64,000 nt of DNA, taken from positions 13,918,001-13,982,000 of the forward strand of contig OU015650.1 of assembly GCA_907165275.2 (NCBI GenBank). Direction: 5' to 3'. The notes below the pieces were generated by a model. That model was not told the origin of the DNA. It ran no database searches and saw nothing but the letters and a program-made list of their open reading frames with translations. Each line of letters opens with the position of its first letter. Within the stretch, counting starts at the first letter, position 1. Source of the stretch: Zygaena filipendulae. Lineage: Eukaryota > Arthropoda > Insecta > Lepidoptera > Zygaenidae. Below, piece by piece: positions 1-8,502 of the stretch. The translations under genes were made by a program, and so were the position numbers.

Positions 1-345
1 TCGTAGGATCAGCTCCCGTTGTCGATGCAGTGTCCGTCGCAGGATCCGCTCCCGTTGTCGATGCCGTCTCCGTCGTAGGATCAGCTCCCGTTGTCGATGC
101 AGTGTCCGTCGCAGGATCCGCTCCCGTTGTCGATGCCGTCTCCGTCGTAGGATCAGCTCCCGTTGTCGATGCAGTGTCCGTCGCAGGATCCGCTCCCGTT
201 GTCGATGCCGTCTCCGTCGTAGAATCCGCTCCCGTTGTCGATGCCGTCTCCGTCGTAGGATCAGCTCCCGTTGTCGATGCAGTGTCCGTCGCAGGATCCG
301 CTCCCGTTGTCGATGCCGTGTCCGTTGTGGGATCCTCTCCCGCTG
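1..345 (+). repeat. 36-bp tandem repeat in 72-bp pairs, within the coding sequence
   Basis: A 36-bp unit is repeated about ten times. Alternate units differ at fixed positions (GGATCA/GTCGTA versus GGATCC/GTCGCA), giving a 72-bp higher-order period that was copied as a pair. The unit length is a multiple of three, so copy-number change keeps the reading frame. The last unit (about 319-350) is the most diverged, as expected at an array edge. Confidence 0.9.
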
Positions 346-413
346 CTGATGCGGTCTCGGTCGTTGAGGCTATCCCCATGCCCGTCATCACCCTCCCCCA
401 ACCACTGAAATGA
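3..413 (+). CDS. 3' end of a gene for a 12-residue-repeat protein (partial)
   Basis: The frame is open from the window edge to a TGA at 411-413; the other two plus frames are closed by stops. It encodes about ten units of 12 residues, consensus SV(V/A)GSAPVVDAV, then a non-repetitive tail ending PMPVITLPQPLK. Units alternate VVG and VAG, one has VVE, and the last (SSPAADAV) has diverged. The start codon and any signal peptide lie upstream, outside the window. Low-complexity Val/Ala/Pro repeats with one Asp per unit are compatible with a secreted structural protein (cuticle, silk or mucin type), but no family is recognised, so function is unassigned. A poly(A) signal 7 bases after the stop supports a real last exon. 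An alternative is a pure minisatellite that happens to be open. Confidence 0.6.
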   Translation, partial: VGSAPVVDAVSVAGSAPVVDAVSVVGSAPVVDAVSVAGSAPVVDAVSVVGSAPVVDAVSVAGSAPVVDAVSVVESAPVVDAVSVVGSAPVVDAVSVAGSAPVVDAVSVVGSSPAADAVSVVEAIPMPVITLPQPLK

Positions 414-420
414 TTTGTGT

Positions 421-426
421 AATAAA
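421..426 (+). promoter_or_regulatory. Poly(A) signal AATAAA
   Basis: A canonical AATAAA begins 7 bases after the stop codon of the repeat-protein frame. Cleavage would be expected about 10-30 bases further on, giving a very short 3' UTR. Confidence 0.5.
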
Positions 427-732
427 CTATGTTTTTTTAAAGTCGTAATATTATAACTGGATATCTAAAAGATTTTACTGGAATTATTTTATTTTAAGTA
501 CACTTTGAGAACTGCAGTGTAATCAAGGATCTTTTTATTTTGTTAGATAATTTATGTTGTATAATTTTAACTGTTAATTCAGTAATAAATATAAACAAAT
601 TAAATGACAAGTTGTCTTGGTGTTATTCATGCCTAGCACGTTCTGTGTTCACTTCTCTTCCACATGTCCCAAATAAATGCACCAATGCACACAACACATG
701 CACAATTAGCTACGGATTCATGATATTTCATC
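427..732. other. AT-rich sequence without a gene
   Basis: Presumed 3' flank of the repeat-protein gene. It holds T runs and a second AATAAA-like word near 583. The short frames here contain no recognisable domain and overlap a Helitron fragment at the right end. Confidence 0.4.
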
Positions 733-877
733 CGTGGTGATTTCGGAGTTCCTGCGGGAATTCCGAGATAAAAATACCTATGTCCTTCTCTGTACCCAAT
801 GATCGGTTGAACTGTTAAGCCGTAAAAGCGAAATAAACAAACAAACAAACTCACTTTCACATTTATAGTATTAAGGA
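733..877 (-). mobile_element. Helitron fragment (3' tip lost)
   Basis: Minus-strand copy of the common short Helitron family. It has the internal GGAGTTCCTGCGGGAATTCC dyad, the stretch related to GACAACGTGCATGCC, and a 5' end reading out as GAAAGTGAG. The terminal hairpin and CTAG are missing at the left. Confidence 0.65.
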
Positions 878-1153
878 TTCTAATATATAAAAATCATCAT
901 TATGTTGATGGCTTCATAATATTTGCACCTTTTCTCAATATAAATATGGATTATGGACAAATACCTAGCTGTACTAAAGATTGAGCTCAAACGTGGAGGT
1001 GTAAAAGTTACTAGCAACGAAAAACATATTGAAAGGTAACTCAAGCTGCCCATATTTGATATCCAAACATCTAAATTCTAAAGGAATCAGAAATTATTAC
1101 GTCCGCGTCTTAACGAATTAGAAAAATAATTTGTATTAGTTTGTGTCATAAAT
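878..1153. other. AT-rich sequence without a gene
   Basis: No open frame with recognisable content and no terminal repeats were seen between a Helitron fragment and MITE A1. Confidence 0.3.
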
Positions 1154-1389
1154 GGACATAGATAAGCAATAGTGTGTTAACCCACACTGTAGAAATTTTG
1201 AGTAAATCGTGTTTTAAAAGTAGGAGCGCCATTTTGTGTCAACATTTTTTATGTTCAATATTTAGTTACATATTTAAGCAATGTAATAAGGTAAACACAT
1301 AATTAAAAAACGTTCCCTAACTCTCAATAAATCGTTCTGAATCAATAACTTAATTTTGTGGGTTAACATGTTATTGCTTATCTGCGTCC
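1154..1389 (+). mobile_element. MITE family A, copy 1
   Basis: A 236-bp element with about 30-bp imperfect terminal inverted repeats starting GGACATAGATAAGCAATA and ending in the complement of GGACGCAGATAAGCAATA. It is flanked by AAAT on both sides, read as a 4-bp target duplication. No coding capacity. Ten copies occur in this window (1.2, 12.6, 17.8, 23.6, 24.7, 26.0, 38.0, 48.5, 50.2 and 63.4 kb). The superfamily is not assigned: a 4-bp AT-rich duplication does not fit Tc1/mariner (TA) or hAT (8 bp). Confidence 0.85.
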
Positions 1390-1755
1390 AAATATGACTG
1401 GGCAACTGCATATGTTCCGTATACGTAAGTAATACTTACTTTCCATGTCCGATTGGGTTTTATTGCTCGGTATTAATAGGTACTCTCACAAGGCGTTGAT
1501 TAAACGTGCACTGAAACAATTCTGAACACACAATTCTGGTCACAAGTTTCATGAACACAGCGGATGGTCGTTTTTATTGCAACTTCACTTGTTGGACTAA
1601 ATTTTCAGACCTTGAAATTATATTCATCGATTTCTTTTCAAATGATATATTTTAGATCGTAATCGGTTACGAAACCCGATTAAGTACCAAAATGGAAAAA
1701 ATCTTGTTTGATAAAATTGATTAAAATAGCGAAAAAAATAAATCCTCTTTTGGAA
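1390..1755. other. AT-rich sequence without a gene
   Basis: Unique-looking sequence; nothing recognised on either strand. Confidence 0.3.
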
Positions 1756-2081
1756 TGGGGATGTGGACTACTTTTTAAAATCAAAATTCTAATTAGTCCG
1801 TCAATTAGAAAATAAAAAAAACAATAGACACGTTTTTTTTGCTTTTTCAAATATATTAAAATATATAGAGATAAAGCGCATTAAAGTTTAGGGTGAGGGG
1901 GTCGTGACGTCACTAACCGCTAAAACCGCCATACAAACTGTCAGAATAGTGACGTCACGCGAAATTTCAACTCAATATATCGCCGTTATTTTTTGATTAC
2001 GTAAGAAAAGAAAAAATACGTGTCCAATATTTTTTAATAATCTACAAGACGGCCTAAAAAATAAAAATTAGTCATCATGCC
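1756..2081 (+). mobile_element. MITE family B, copy 1
   Basis: About 325 bp. Ends are related inverted repeats (ATGTTGACTA-like outer part, TTAGTCCGTC inner part). The middle carries two perfect TGACGTCA palindromes at 1905-1912 and 1950-1957 and a conserved ATCGCCGTTATTTTTTGATT segment. Six copies are found in the window (1.8, 17.7, 32.7, 33.5, 37.4, 44.6 kb). Non-coding. Confidence 0.8.
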
Positions 2082-2778
2082 TATTACCTACCCAAAGACA
2101 TTAAAAGAAGATAACATGTAATTTTACCTACCTAATTACGAAAACATAATTAATTAGTATTTTTACTAAAAAAAAAAACAAACGGATGTTTTATAACGGC
2201 TGGTGCTAGTTATAGTAGTTTGATACTTGAACTTCGTTGGGTACGTTTTAGTTCTCCCGCCCCCGAAACGTTAGGTACAGTAACGTAGTGGCCAGTGGGC
2301 ACTTTTCTATGCAATGTACCAACCGCCATTACAGGCCGCAGCTCGGACGGGCGCTTGTAATCGACATTGGAATAGCGAACATGCTCCTTCACATATTAAA
2401 GTTCACCTAGCGTTCCTCGGTGGAGTTCTGTTCATTATAACGCCGCACCCGTTCCTACACTGCACTGGTATCAAAGTTACAACGATCGTGGTCGAGTTAG
2501 AAGACACTCTAAGAGTTGAGCTTAGGAATTTTACGAATATTTTCACCGCTACTTTGATAATTCAGATTGAATGTAAACCAAATTATTTTCAACGCATTTT
2601 AGCAACGTCTGGAATCTAGATGCGTTATGTAATGTTGTGAGTGTCCATATTGTGAACATAAAAACCACTTTCATCTCGCGAAATTATGGTCGAAATATAT
2701 CTGACATAAAATCCGAAAAGTCGAGCATTATAAAAGATTTGATTTGAGCAGTTTCAATTCTAGGTGAAACAGTAATAT
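2082..2778. other. Unique sequence with one weak open frame
   Basis: 2175-2640 is more GC-balanced than its surroundings and holds a 101-codon plus-strand frame (2314-2619) with a hydrophobic patch (LGGVLFIITP) and overlapping minus-strand frames. It matches no family I know. It could be an exon, a pseudogene or conserved non-coding sequence; evidence is too thin for a gene call. Confidence 0.25.
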
Positions 2779-2976
2779 ATTACTAATATTATAAATGTGA
2801 AAGTGTGGATGTTTGGATGTTTGTTACTCAATCACGCAAAAACGGCTGAACGGATTTGGATGAAATTTGGCATGCACGTTGTCAGGGGTACAGAGAAGGA
2901 CATAGAGTACTTTTTATCCCGGAATTCCCGCGGGGACTCCAAAATTACCGCGAGTGAAACCGCGGGGCACAGCTAG
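2779..2976 (+). mobile_element. Short non-autonomous Helitron
   Basis: Complete-looking copy of the commonest subfamily: 5' TACTAATATTATAAATGTGA, a GGATGTTTGGATGTTTG motif, an internal TTCCCGCGGGG dyad, a hairpin close to the 3' tip (CCGCGAGTGAAACCGCGG), then ACAGCTAG followed by T. A 3' hairpin plus CTAG with insertion between A and T is the established Helitron signature. No Rep/helicase is encoded, so it relies on an autonomous partner elsewhere. Confidence 0.8.
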
Positions 2977-3016
2977 TTCTATAGATTATAATATATAATT
3001 TCTAAATTTTAATATT

Positions 3017-3060
3017 TAATCAATCAATCAAATATTTATTGCAACCAAGTGTACATTTCA
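3017..3060 (-). repeat. LINE 3' tail remnant with simple-repeat end
   Basis: On the minus strand this reads GCAATAAATATTTGATTGAT: an AATAAA-like signal followed by a TTGA/ATTG repeat, the usual end of non-LTR retrotransposons in this window. Confidence 0.45.
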
Positions 3061-3066
3061 AGTCAG

Positions 3067-3092
3067 ATGTTACATAATATTATATGTAACAT
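3067..3092. repeat. Short inverted repeat
   Basis: Arms ATGTTACATA and TATGTAACAT pair perfectly around a 6-base spacer, in AT-rich sequence between two Helitrons. No function can be inferred. Confidence 0.5.
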
Positions 3093-3112
3093 GTGACATC
3101 ATATTATATTAT

Positions 3113-3344
3113 GTATATAAAATGCTCTGTCCTGAATGACTGATGAATCAACGCACAGTCTAAACCGCTGATCGTAGAGACCTGAACTTGGAGGGTATGT
3201 TCTTTGTATGACATAGGCATCCGATAAGAAAGGATTTTTGAAAATTCAACCCCTAAGGGGATGAAAAGGGGTTGCAAAATTTGTATAGAACAATTCCCCG
3301 GGAACTTTGAAATTATCGCGGGTGAAACCGCGCGGGACAGCTAG
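3113..3344 (+). mobile_element. Helitron, CTCTGTCCTGAATGACTGATG subfamily
   Basis: A different 5' half (ATGCTCTGTCCTGAATGACT...CAACCCCTAAGGGGATGAAA) is joined to the shared 3' module: hairpin CGCGGGTGAAACCGCGCG, then ACAGCTAG and T. The same subfamily is present inverted at 10310-10541. Confidence 0.75.
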
Positions 3345-3578
3345 TATCTAATATTATGTTAGTTAAAATGATTAATATAAAAGCATAGAAATAATTTTCC
3401 ATGTATAAAAATTAATTACTAGGTACTCTCATTTATTCCCTGACCAATCACGGAATCTAGAAAACTACTTGATCTGTGACGATGAGCTGCATCAGTTAGT
3501 TTAGTAGTTTACGGAGAGTATAAACGTCAGCTAAGAAATGATTACCGAAAGTTAACAAGGAAACCATGTCTCTAGATA

Positions 3579-3781
3579 CTAGCTGTCCCCCGTGGTTTCA
3601 CCTGCGGTAATTTCGAAGTTCCCGCGGGAATTCCAGGATAAAATATAACCTTCCACATGAATCATTCTATCTATTGGTGAAAACCGCATAAAATCCGTTG
3701 CGTAGTTTTGAAGATCTAAGCATATGTACATAGGGACAGACAAACAGTGGGAAGCGACTTTGTTTTATAGTTTATACTATG
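3579..3781 (-). mobile_element. Helitron, AAGTCGCTTCCC subfamily
   Basis: Reads from CTAG (3579-3582, preceded by A) through the GTGGTTTCACC hairpin and the GTTCCCGCGGGAATTCC dyad, to a 5' half containing GGGAAGCGACTTTGTTTTAT. Plus-strand relatives lie at 19258, 36207 and 49830. Confidence 0.75.
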
Positions 3782-3947
3782 TTAGTGATAGTGAAGCTTT
3801 CACTACCAAACGGGTAAGTTTCATATAAATTCAAAATTACTCACTTCTTTCTGATGTATTTCCAACCAGTGTGGACATGGAGGTTGGCTCTGCATACGTT
3901 CAACCACTTACAGTAACAAAGATGTTGAAAAAACGCGTCCCACTACC

Positions 3948-4135
3948 TATGTAATAGCACATTGTTATCCTAGGGGTGAAAGTAACTTATTTAGTCCCGA
4001 GACGGGGTTTATATCAATAGATCGAGGGACTAAATAAGTCTTTCTCCCGAGGATAACACTGTGCTTTTCATCACGAATGCAAGGAAAGTCAAAATAAAAA
4101 TAGGAATTAGCTAAAGAAAAAATTAGTGAATTTTA
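3948..4135 (+). mobile_element. Foldback element family E, copy 1
   Basis: Two arms of about 45 bases (3953-3998 and 4025-4069) are near-perfect inverted repeats, running TTATCCTAGGGGTGAAAG... against ...CTTTCTCCCGAGGATAA. A conserved right flank (GAATGCAAGGAAAGTCAAAA) follows. The copy at 16899-17094 is this element inverted and includes the same right flank. Non-coding. Confidence 0.7.
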
Positions 4136-4607
4136 TTTTACATAAATCAACCATTAGGTGTGCTACTGGCCAGTAAGTATGCCCCCTATGACATTAAAAA
4201 AAAAAACTTGAGTTTCTGCAGTATCCAGCTGTCAGTGAGTAATGAAAAATATTATATCAGGTTTAAATTTATTAAGTAGCAAACATTTGTCAGGAATTAG
4301 TGAATTTTCGCTTGGTATTCATAGCAAGACGTGGTCTTTATAAGGGAGCCGGGGCTTAGCGGGTCCGGAATAATAGAGACAGATGGGGCGCCGTAAGCCT
4401 CCGAGCACGCCGTCTGCCCGAGTTGTGGCTGCACGGACAATAAAACAAAAATAATTTTATGTATACTTATACAGCATTGTAGGCTGCATTACCCAGATAG
4501 GTAGGTAACCAAACTATTCGTAATGGTCACGGTCACAGATAAGGAGTAAACAGACATAGCAAGATCAGTCAAATGTCCTAACCTAATCATATACATATAT
4601 CAAACGA
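4136..4607. other. Unique sequence with a GC-rich patch
   Basis: 4338-4440 is distinctly GC-rich (GGGAGCCGGGGCTTAGCGGG...) amid AT-rich DNA. No open frame of note. Possibly conserved non-coding sequence. Confidence 0.25.
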
Positions 4608-4757
4608 CTAGCTGTTTCCCGCGATTTTACTCGCGTTAATTTCGGAGTACCCGCGGGAATTCCGGGATAGAAATTACCCTATGTCCGTTTCTGTATCCCT
4701 GACAACGTGTATGCAAAATTTCGTGATGACCAGTGGATCAAAGCGTGAAAGAGTATA
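4608..4757 (-). mobile_element. Helitron fragment
   Basis: Starts with CTAG (4608-4611, after A), has the hairpin GCGATTTTACTCGCG and the ACCCGCGGGAATTCCGGGAT dyad, then CTGACAACGTGTATGC. The 5' end is lost. Confidence 0.7.
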
Positions 4758-5184
4758 AAGAAGGGTAGTGCGTCATGGTTGGCTTGCGAATCGATCGAAT
4801 CCAAATCACATATTACAGGAACGTAGATATTGTTCAAAGTTCATCTTTAGGAAGCTACAGCTGAAGAGTGATGTAGGCAACTTTTGTTCCCAGAATTCAC
4901 ACGGAAGTTCAGAAGTTGACGCGAATAGGTACAATTCATAATAATTCATAATTCATTTGATCACAAGAATATGGTACAACTAGATGTCAATTTATATAAA
5001 ATATAAATAGTACAATAGTGGGTGATTGACTAATTTTTAACAAAGACAATCACCTTAGTCAAGATGTCAATATATTTAATATCGCTATAGAAAACTAAGG
5101 ACTTTATCGTCATGGCACGTGATTACGGAAAATTTGGCTACGATTTTACAAATCTATAGATTTATACATACATACATACACTAC
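4758..5184. other. AT-rich sequence, (TACA)n at the end
   Basis: Nothing coding recognised. 5166-5184 is a short TACA microsatellite next to the following Helitron. Confidence 0.3.
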
Positions 5185-5488
5185 ATATAAATAAAATTGA
5201 TGTGTCTGTTTGTAATTCCAAATTAACAGCTTTTCATTAAATTTATATGAAAGTATATTTCGGTACATACATTAAAAAAAAAAACAATTTTTAAAATTTT
5301 TCTTTGTCTGTCTGTCTGTCTGTTTGTTCTGGCTAATCTCTAAAACAGCTGAATCGATTTTAACGGGACTTTCACTGGAAGATAGCTGATGTTATAAGGA
5401 GTAACTTAGGCTAAATTTATTTTAGATTAAAAATAGTTCCTGCGGAAATTCTGAAATTAGGGCGGGTGAAACCGCGTGGCACAGCTAG
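5185..5488 (+). mobile_element. Helitron with (GTCT)n 5' part
   Basis: Contains a TCTGTCTGTCTG microsatellite, GGCTAATCTCTAAAAC, AACGGGACTTTCACTGG and GATAGCTGATGTTATAAGGA, then the shared 3' hairpin and ACAGCTAG|T. Closest relative is at 9485-9679. Confidence 0.75.
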
Positions 5489-5533
5489 TTGACTAATAAG
5501 AGTGCAGGTTTCATATTATGTCCAGTCTATAGC

Positions 5534-5888
5534 ACAAACTGTGATCACAACTCATGTCGAGAGTTTTTGGCGGGAATTAAAGATGGCGGTTTGGTCATTT
5601 ATTTTCATGTCGATAAAAAATAGTTAAAAATGTATTTTGTTTTGTTATAAAGTGCTGTGTGCTGGGACAATAATTTTCACAGTGATGGTTTTTTATGCAC
5701 TCAACAAGATATATGACATTTCGAGCTGATTTCTTCGGTTTCCTGCAAGAGCTCCGAGAAAGTTCATTCAAGCTATAATACCGTGGCTTGGAATTTCAAA
5801 CCGTACAACGAAGCATTTTAATAGAAAATACATTGATCTACTTAATTTTACTTGTAACTGGCTAAATGCATTATATGCGAAAGTCCAT
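5534..5888 (+). repeat. Unclassified dispersed repeat family D, copy 1
   Basis: About 350 bp, alignable by eye with 52072-52415 and with 55826-56470 (which is split by a Helitron). Shared landmarks in order: GGCGG/AAGATGGCG near the start, ATGTCGATAAAAAATAGTT, TTTTATG, TTTCGAGCTGATTTCTTCGG, CTCCGAGAAAG, GGCTTGGAATTTCAAACCGT, ATGCGAAAGT. No terminal repeats, tail or conserved frame seen. Confidence 0.65.
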
Positions 5889-6125
5889 ATAAAAAAAAGA
5901 AGAAATAATGAACTCAGGTCGAGCAAATAGATTTTTTTGCGCTTCTTTTGTTTCTGCTTCGGAGCATGAAGGCATTTCTCAGCGCGGGACCCCGACAACT
6001 CTTCGTTGTCCATCTCCGTTACGTATTACGTATAGTGCATCGTGCTTCAAAGCGATGGATTTGTTTCAAAGTTTTGAACTTGTTTATAATATTAGTATGA
6101 TATTTTCATATATTTATATTATCTA
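5889..6125. other. Sequence without a recognised feature
   Basis: Overlapping short frames occur on both strands (5908-6129 plus, 5768-6013 minus); neither shows a domain, and each runs into a neighbouring repeat, so they are read as chance. Confidence 0.3.
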
Positions 6126-6302
6126 CTAGCTGTTCCCCGCGGTTTCACTCGCATTAATTTCGTAATTCCCTAAAATGGACCCTTCTATAAGTACCCTTAC
6201 CAACGTGTGTGCAAAATTTCGTAATGAATCATGATTGGTTGAATATATTTAAAGCGTGAAAGCGTAACCAGCAAACGAACAAATAAACTCACTTTCGCAT
6301 TT
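6126..6302 (-). mobile_element. Helitron
   Basis: CTAG at 6126-6129 after A, then the hairpin CCGCGGTTTCACTCGC, an eroded internal dyad, CAACGTGTGTGCAAAATTTC, and a 5' end reading GCGAAAGTGAG on the minus strand. Confidence 0.7.
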
Positions 6303-6854
6303 AGCTGTTCTCTCCAACTCCCCTCTCCCCTCTGTACAAACAAACTTTTGCTTTATAATATCAGTAAAGAAAAGACAATAAAGACATCCCTACTTTCATT
6401 GACGCTATCATAGGAAAACGTAACAATAGGCTTTGTATCATCAAACTTGGTTGACGGAAAAGGGAGATACTTAAATGGCAATTTGAAACGTAAAGTCTAA
6501 ACGTAAAAGTACGTGTACAATGACCACAAGAACAACAGTTTTAAAAGCCACTTGAGCAGAACCAGAGGCATATTCAGCCTATCTAATGTAGGTATTTTTA
6601 GGTCCGAACAAGGGACTTATAAAAAACATTTGAGATCGATATCAAAATGACGGTCCACTTGTGTTACAATTAAGTCATCGAACCCCAGCGCAACGTTAAA
6701 ACCATTGTAACTTGTTGCTCGGTTGGACCAGTGCCAGCTTCCAGACATGGGGCAAAGCTGTCGGTGGATGCGTGGTTTTATCCGAGAATATAGGGTGATC
6801 CATCAATGGGTGCGTGGCGACTGATGAAAAAACGCTCTGTATCAGTAGTAAACT
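6303..6854. other. Unique sequence without a gene
   Basis: No coding potential or terminal repeats recognised. A slightly GC-richer part lies at 6660-6800. Confidence 0.3.
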
Positions 6855-6950
6855 AGTATAATGACCTTCCATATGACCGGTTTAGTAGTTAAGCAGTAAA
6901 AGCGTAAGACGCAAACGAACAAATAAACTCACATATGCATTTATATCTAA
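6855..6950 (-). mobile_element. Helitron 5' fragment
   Basis: Resembles the 5' half of minus-strand Helitrons (GACCGGTTTAGTAGTTAAG...GCGTAAG...AAACTCAC); the 3' half is absent. Confidence 0.4.
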
Positions 6951-7024
6951 TATGAAGGACAACGCAGCCAGGGATCTAAATATGAGTAGAATTCAAAACA
7001 ACTTTTTTTAACACTCCTGCTTTA

Positions 7025-7200
7025 TATTTGTCTGTATTTTATTTATTTTATTTTATTTATTAGGTTTGCCAACAGGTACACATTTTCAGATACAGGTTTT
7101 TTTTAATAGAAAGGAGGCAAATTGGCAGGTGGCACACAGGATGGTAAGTGATTACCGTCTCCTGTGCAGACATCTGCAACACCAGAAGGCATGTTTTTAA
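7025..7200 (-). mobile_element. Retroelement 3' end remnant
   Basis: Two pieces. At 7043-7085, TAAAT-type repeats next to a TGCCAAC-like border resemble the minus-strand 3' terminus of the LINE at 39.2 kb. At 7110-7195, GGTAAGTGATTACCGTCTCC...ACACCAGAAGGC is a motif I remember as common in lepidopteran retroposon remnants; it recurs at 52682-52830. Confidence 0.5.
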
Positions 7201-7308
7201 CTCTCGAAATCCCGAAATCCACTTGAGTCAAACCGCAGATATTATAAAGCTATTATATTTTCGCTAGTTTTCACGTAAAATATAGAGGTAAAATATAAAT
7301 AGTATTTT

Positions 7309-7905
7309 CACACCACATGCTCGACAATGCCGAATTATATGTCATGTAAACCTTACCGAAAGCAAGACATTATATCTCTTGGCTTTAGCCGGGTTATAAT
7401 GTTCTATTGAATTTCATTATAACCCGCTGGTCAATAATGTGATTTTCACTTTCATAATTCTTATTGCTATGTCCATAACGTCTCATTTCGCTAAACAGAA
7501 TGTGTTCTCAGCGGGCGCGGCCAACTCGATTTTCGAAGACCGAAGCCGTGGCCCACTAGATTCGCAGTGAGACGAACTTCATTTGTTTGTCAAATCGAGT
7601 AGGCCACGCCAGCTGAAAGAAGTGGCTATATAGGATCTACTAAGCCTGGTTTTTTATTGTCTCGCATTATGTGAGAAAAGTAGAGTATACACCACAGGGA
7701 TAAAACTGTTTTTTTCTTGGGCGCTTGAATCCCTCACTGCACTCAGGACTCAATCTTAATTCCCTCCCTTTGGTCGGGAATTAACTTATAACACCCTCGC
7801 TGCGCTCGGGAGTTAAATTTGGAGTCCTTCGTTATGTTCAGGATTCAATGTAGCGCCCGTGACATAAAACAGTGCTTTATCCCCTTGGTGTATAATCTAC
7901 TATTT
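7309..7905 (-). mobile_element. Multi-hairpin element family F, copy 1 of a tandem pair
   Basis: A 597-bp unit followed head-to-tail by what appears by eye to be an identical copy (7906-8502). A third copy lies inverted at 29013-29608 with at least one difference. The unit contains three separate inverted-repeat blocks and the short dyad CCCTCGCTGCGCTCGGG. It encodes no protein of note; the 62-codon frame at 7819-8007 merely spans the junction. Confidence 0.8.
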
Positions 7906-8502
7906 CACACCACATGCTCGACAATGCCGAATTATATGTCATGTAAACCTTACCGAAAGCAAGACATTATATCTCTTGGCTTTAGCCGGGTTATAATGTT
8001 CTATTGAATTTCATTATAACCCGCTGGTCAATAATGTGATTTTCACTTTCATAATTCTTATTGCTATGTCCATAACGTCTCATTTCGCTAAACAGAATGT
8101 GTTCTCAGCGGGCGCGGCCAACTCGATTTTCGAAGACCGAAGCCGTGGCCCACTAGATTCGCAGTGAGACGAACTTCATTTGTTTGTCAAATCGAGTAGG
8201 CCACGCCAGCTGAAAGAAGTGGCTATATAGGATCTACTAAGCCTGGTTTTTTATTGTCTCGCATTATGTGAGAAAAGTAGAGTATACACCACAGGGATAA
8301 AACTGTTTTTTTCTTGGGCGCTTGAATCCCTCACTGCACTCAGGACTCAATCTTAATTCCCTCCCTTTGGTCGGGAATTAACTTATAACACCCTCGCTGC
8401 GCTCGGGAGTTAAATTTGGAGTCCTTCGTTATGTTCAGGATTCAATGTAGCGCCCGTGACATAAAACAGTGCTTTATCCCCTTGGTGTATAATCTACTAT
8501 TC
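7906..8502 (-). mobile_element. Multi-hairpin element family F, copy 2 of a tandem pair
   Basis: Repeats 7309-7905 at a spacing of exactly 597 bases, including the T run before CTTGGGCGC. The absence of visible differences points to a recent duplication, or to an assembly artefact of one copy. Confidence 0.8.

Noticed and set aside
2779..2976. Calling the CTAG-ended repeats SINEs
   Set aside because: They lack pol III boxes and a poly(A) tail, make no target duplication, and end with a hairpin plus CTAG between A and T, which fits Helitrons.
7819..8007. 62-codon frame
   Set aside because: It spans the junction between the two tandem copies of element F and does not exist in the single copy at 29 kb.
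7309..8502. CRISPR-like array from the exact repetition
   Set aside because: Two long identical units without short repeats and spacers; the setting is a eukaryotic genome.
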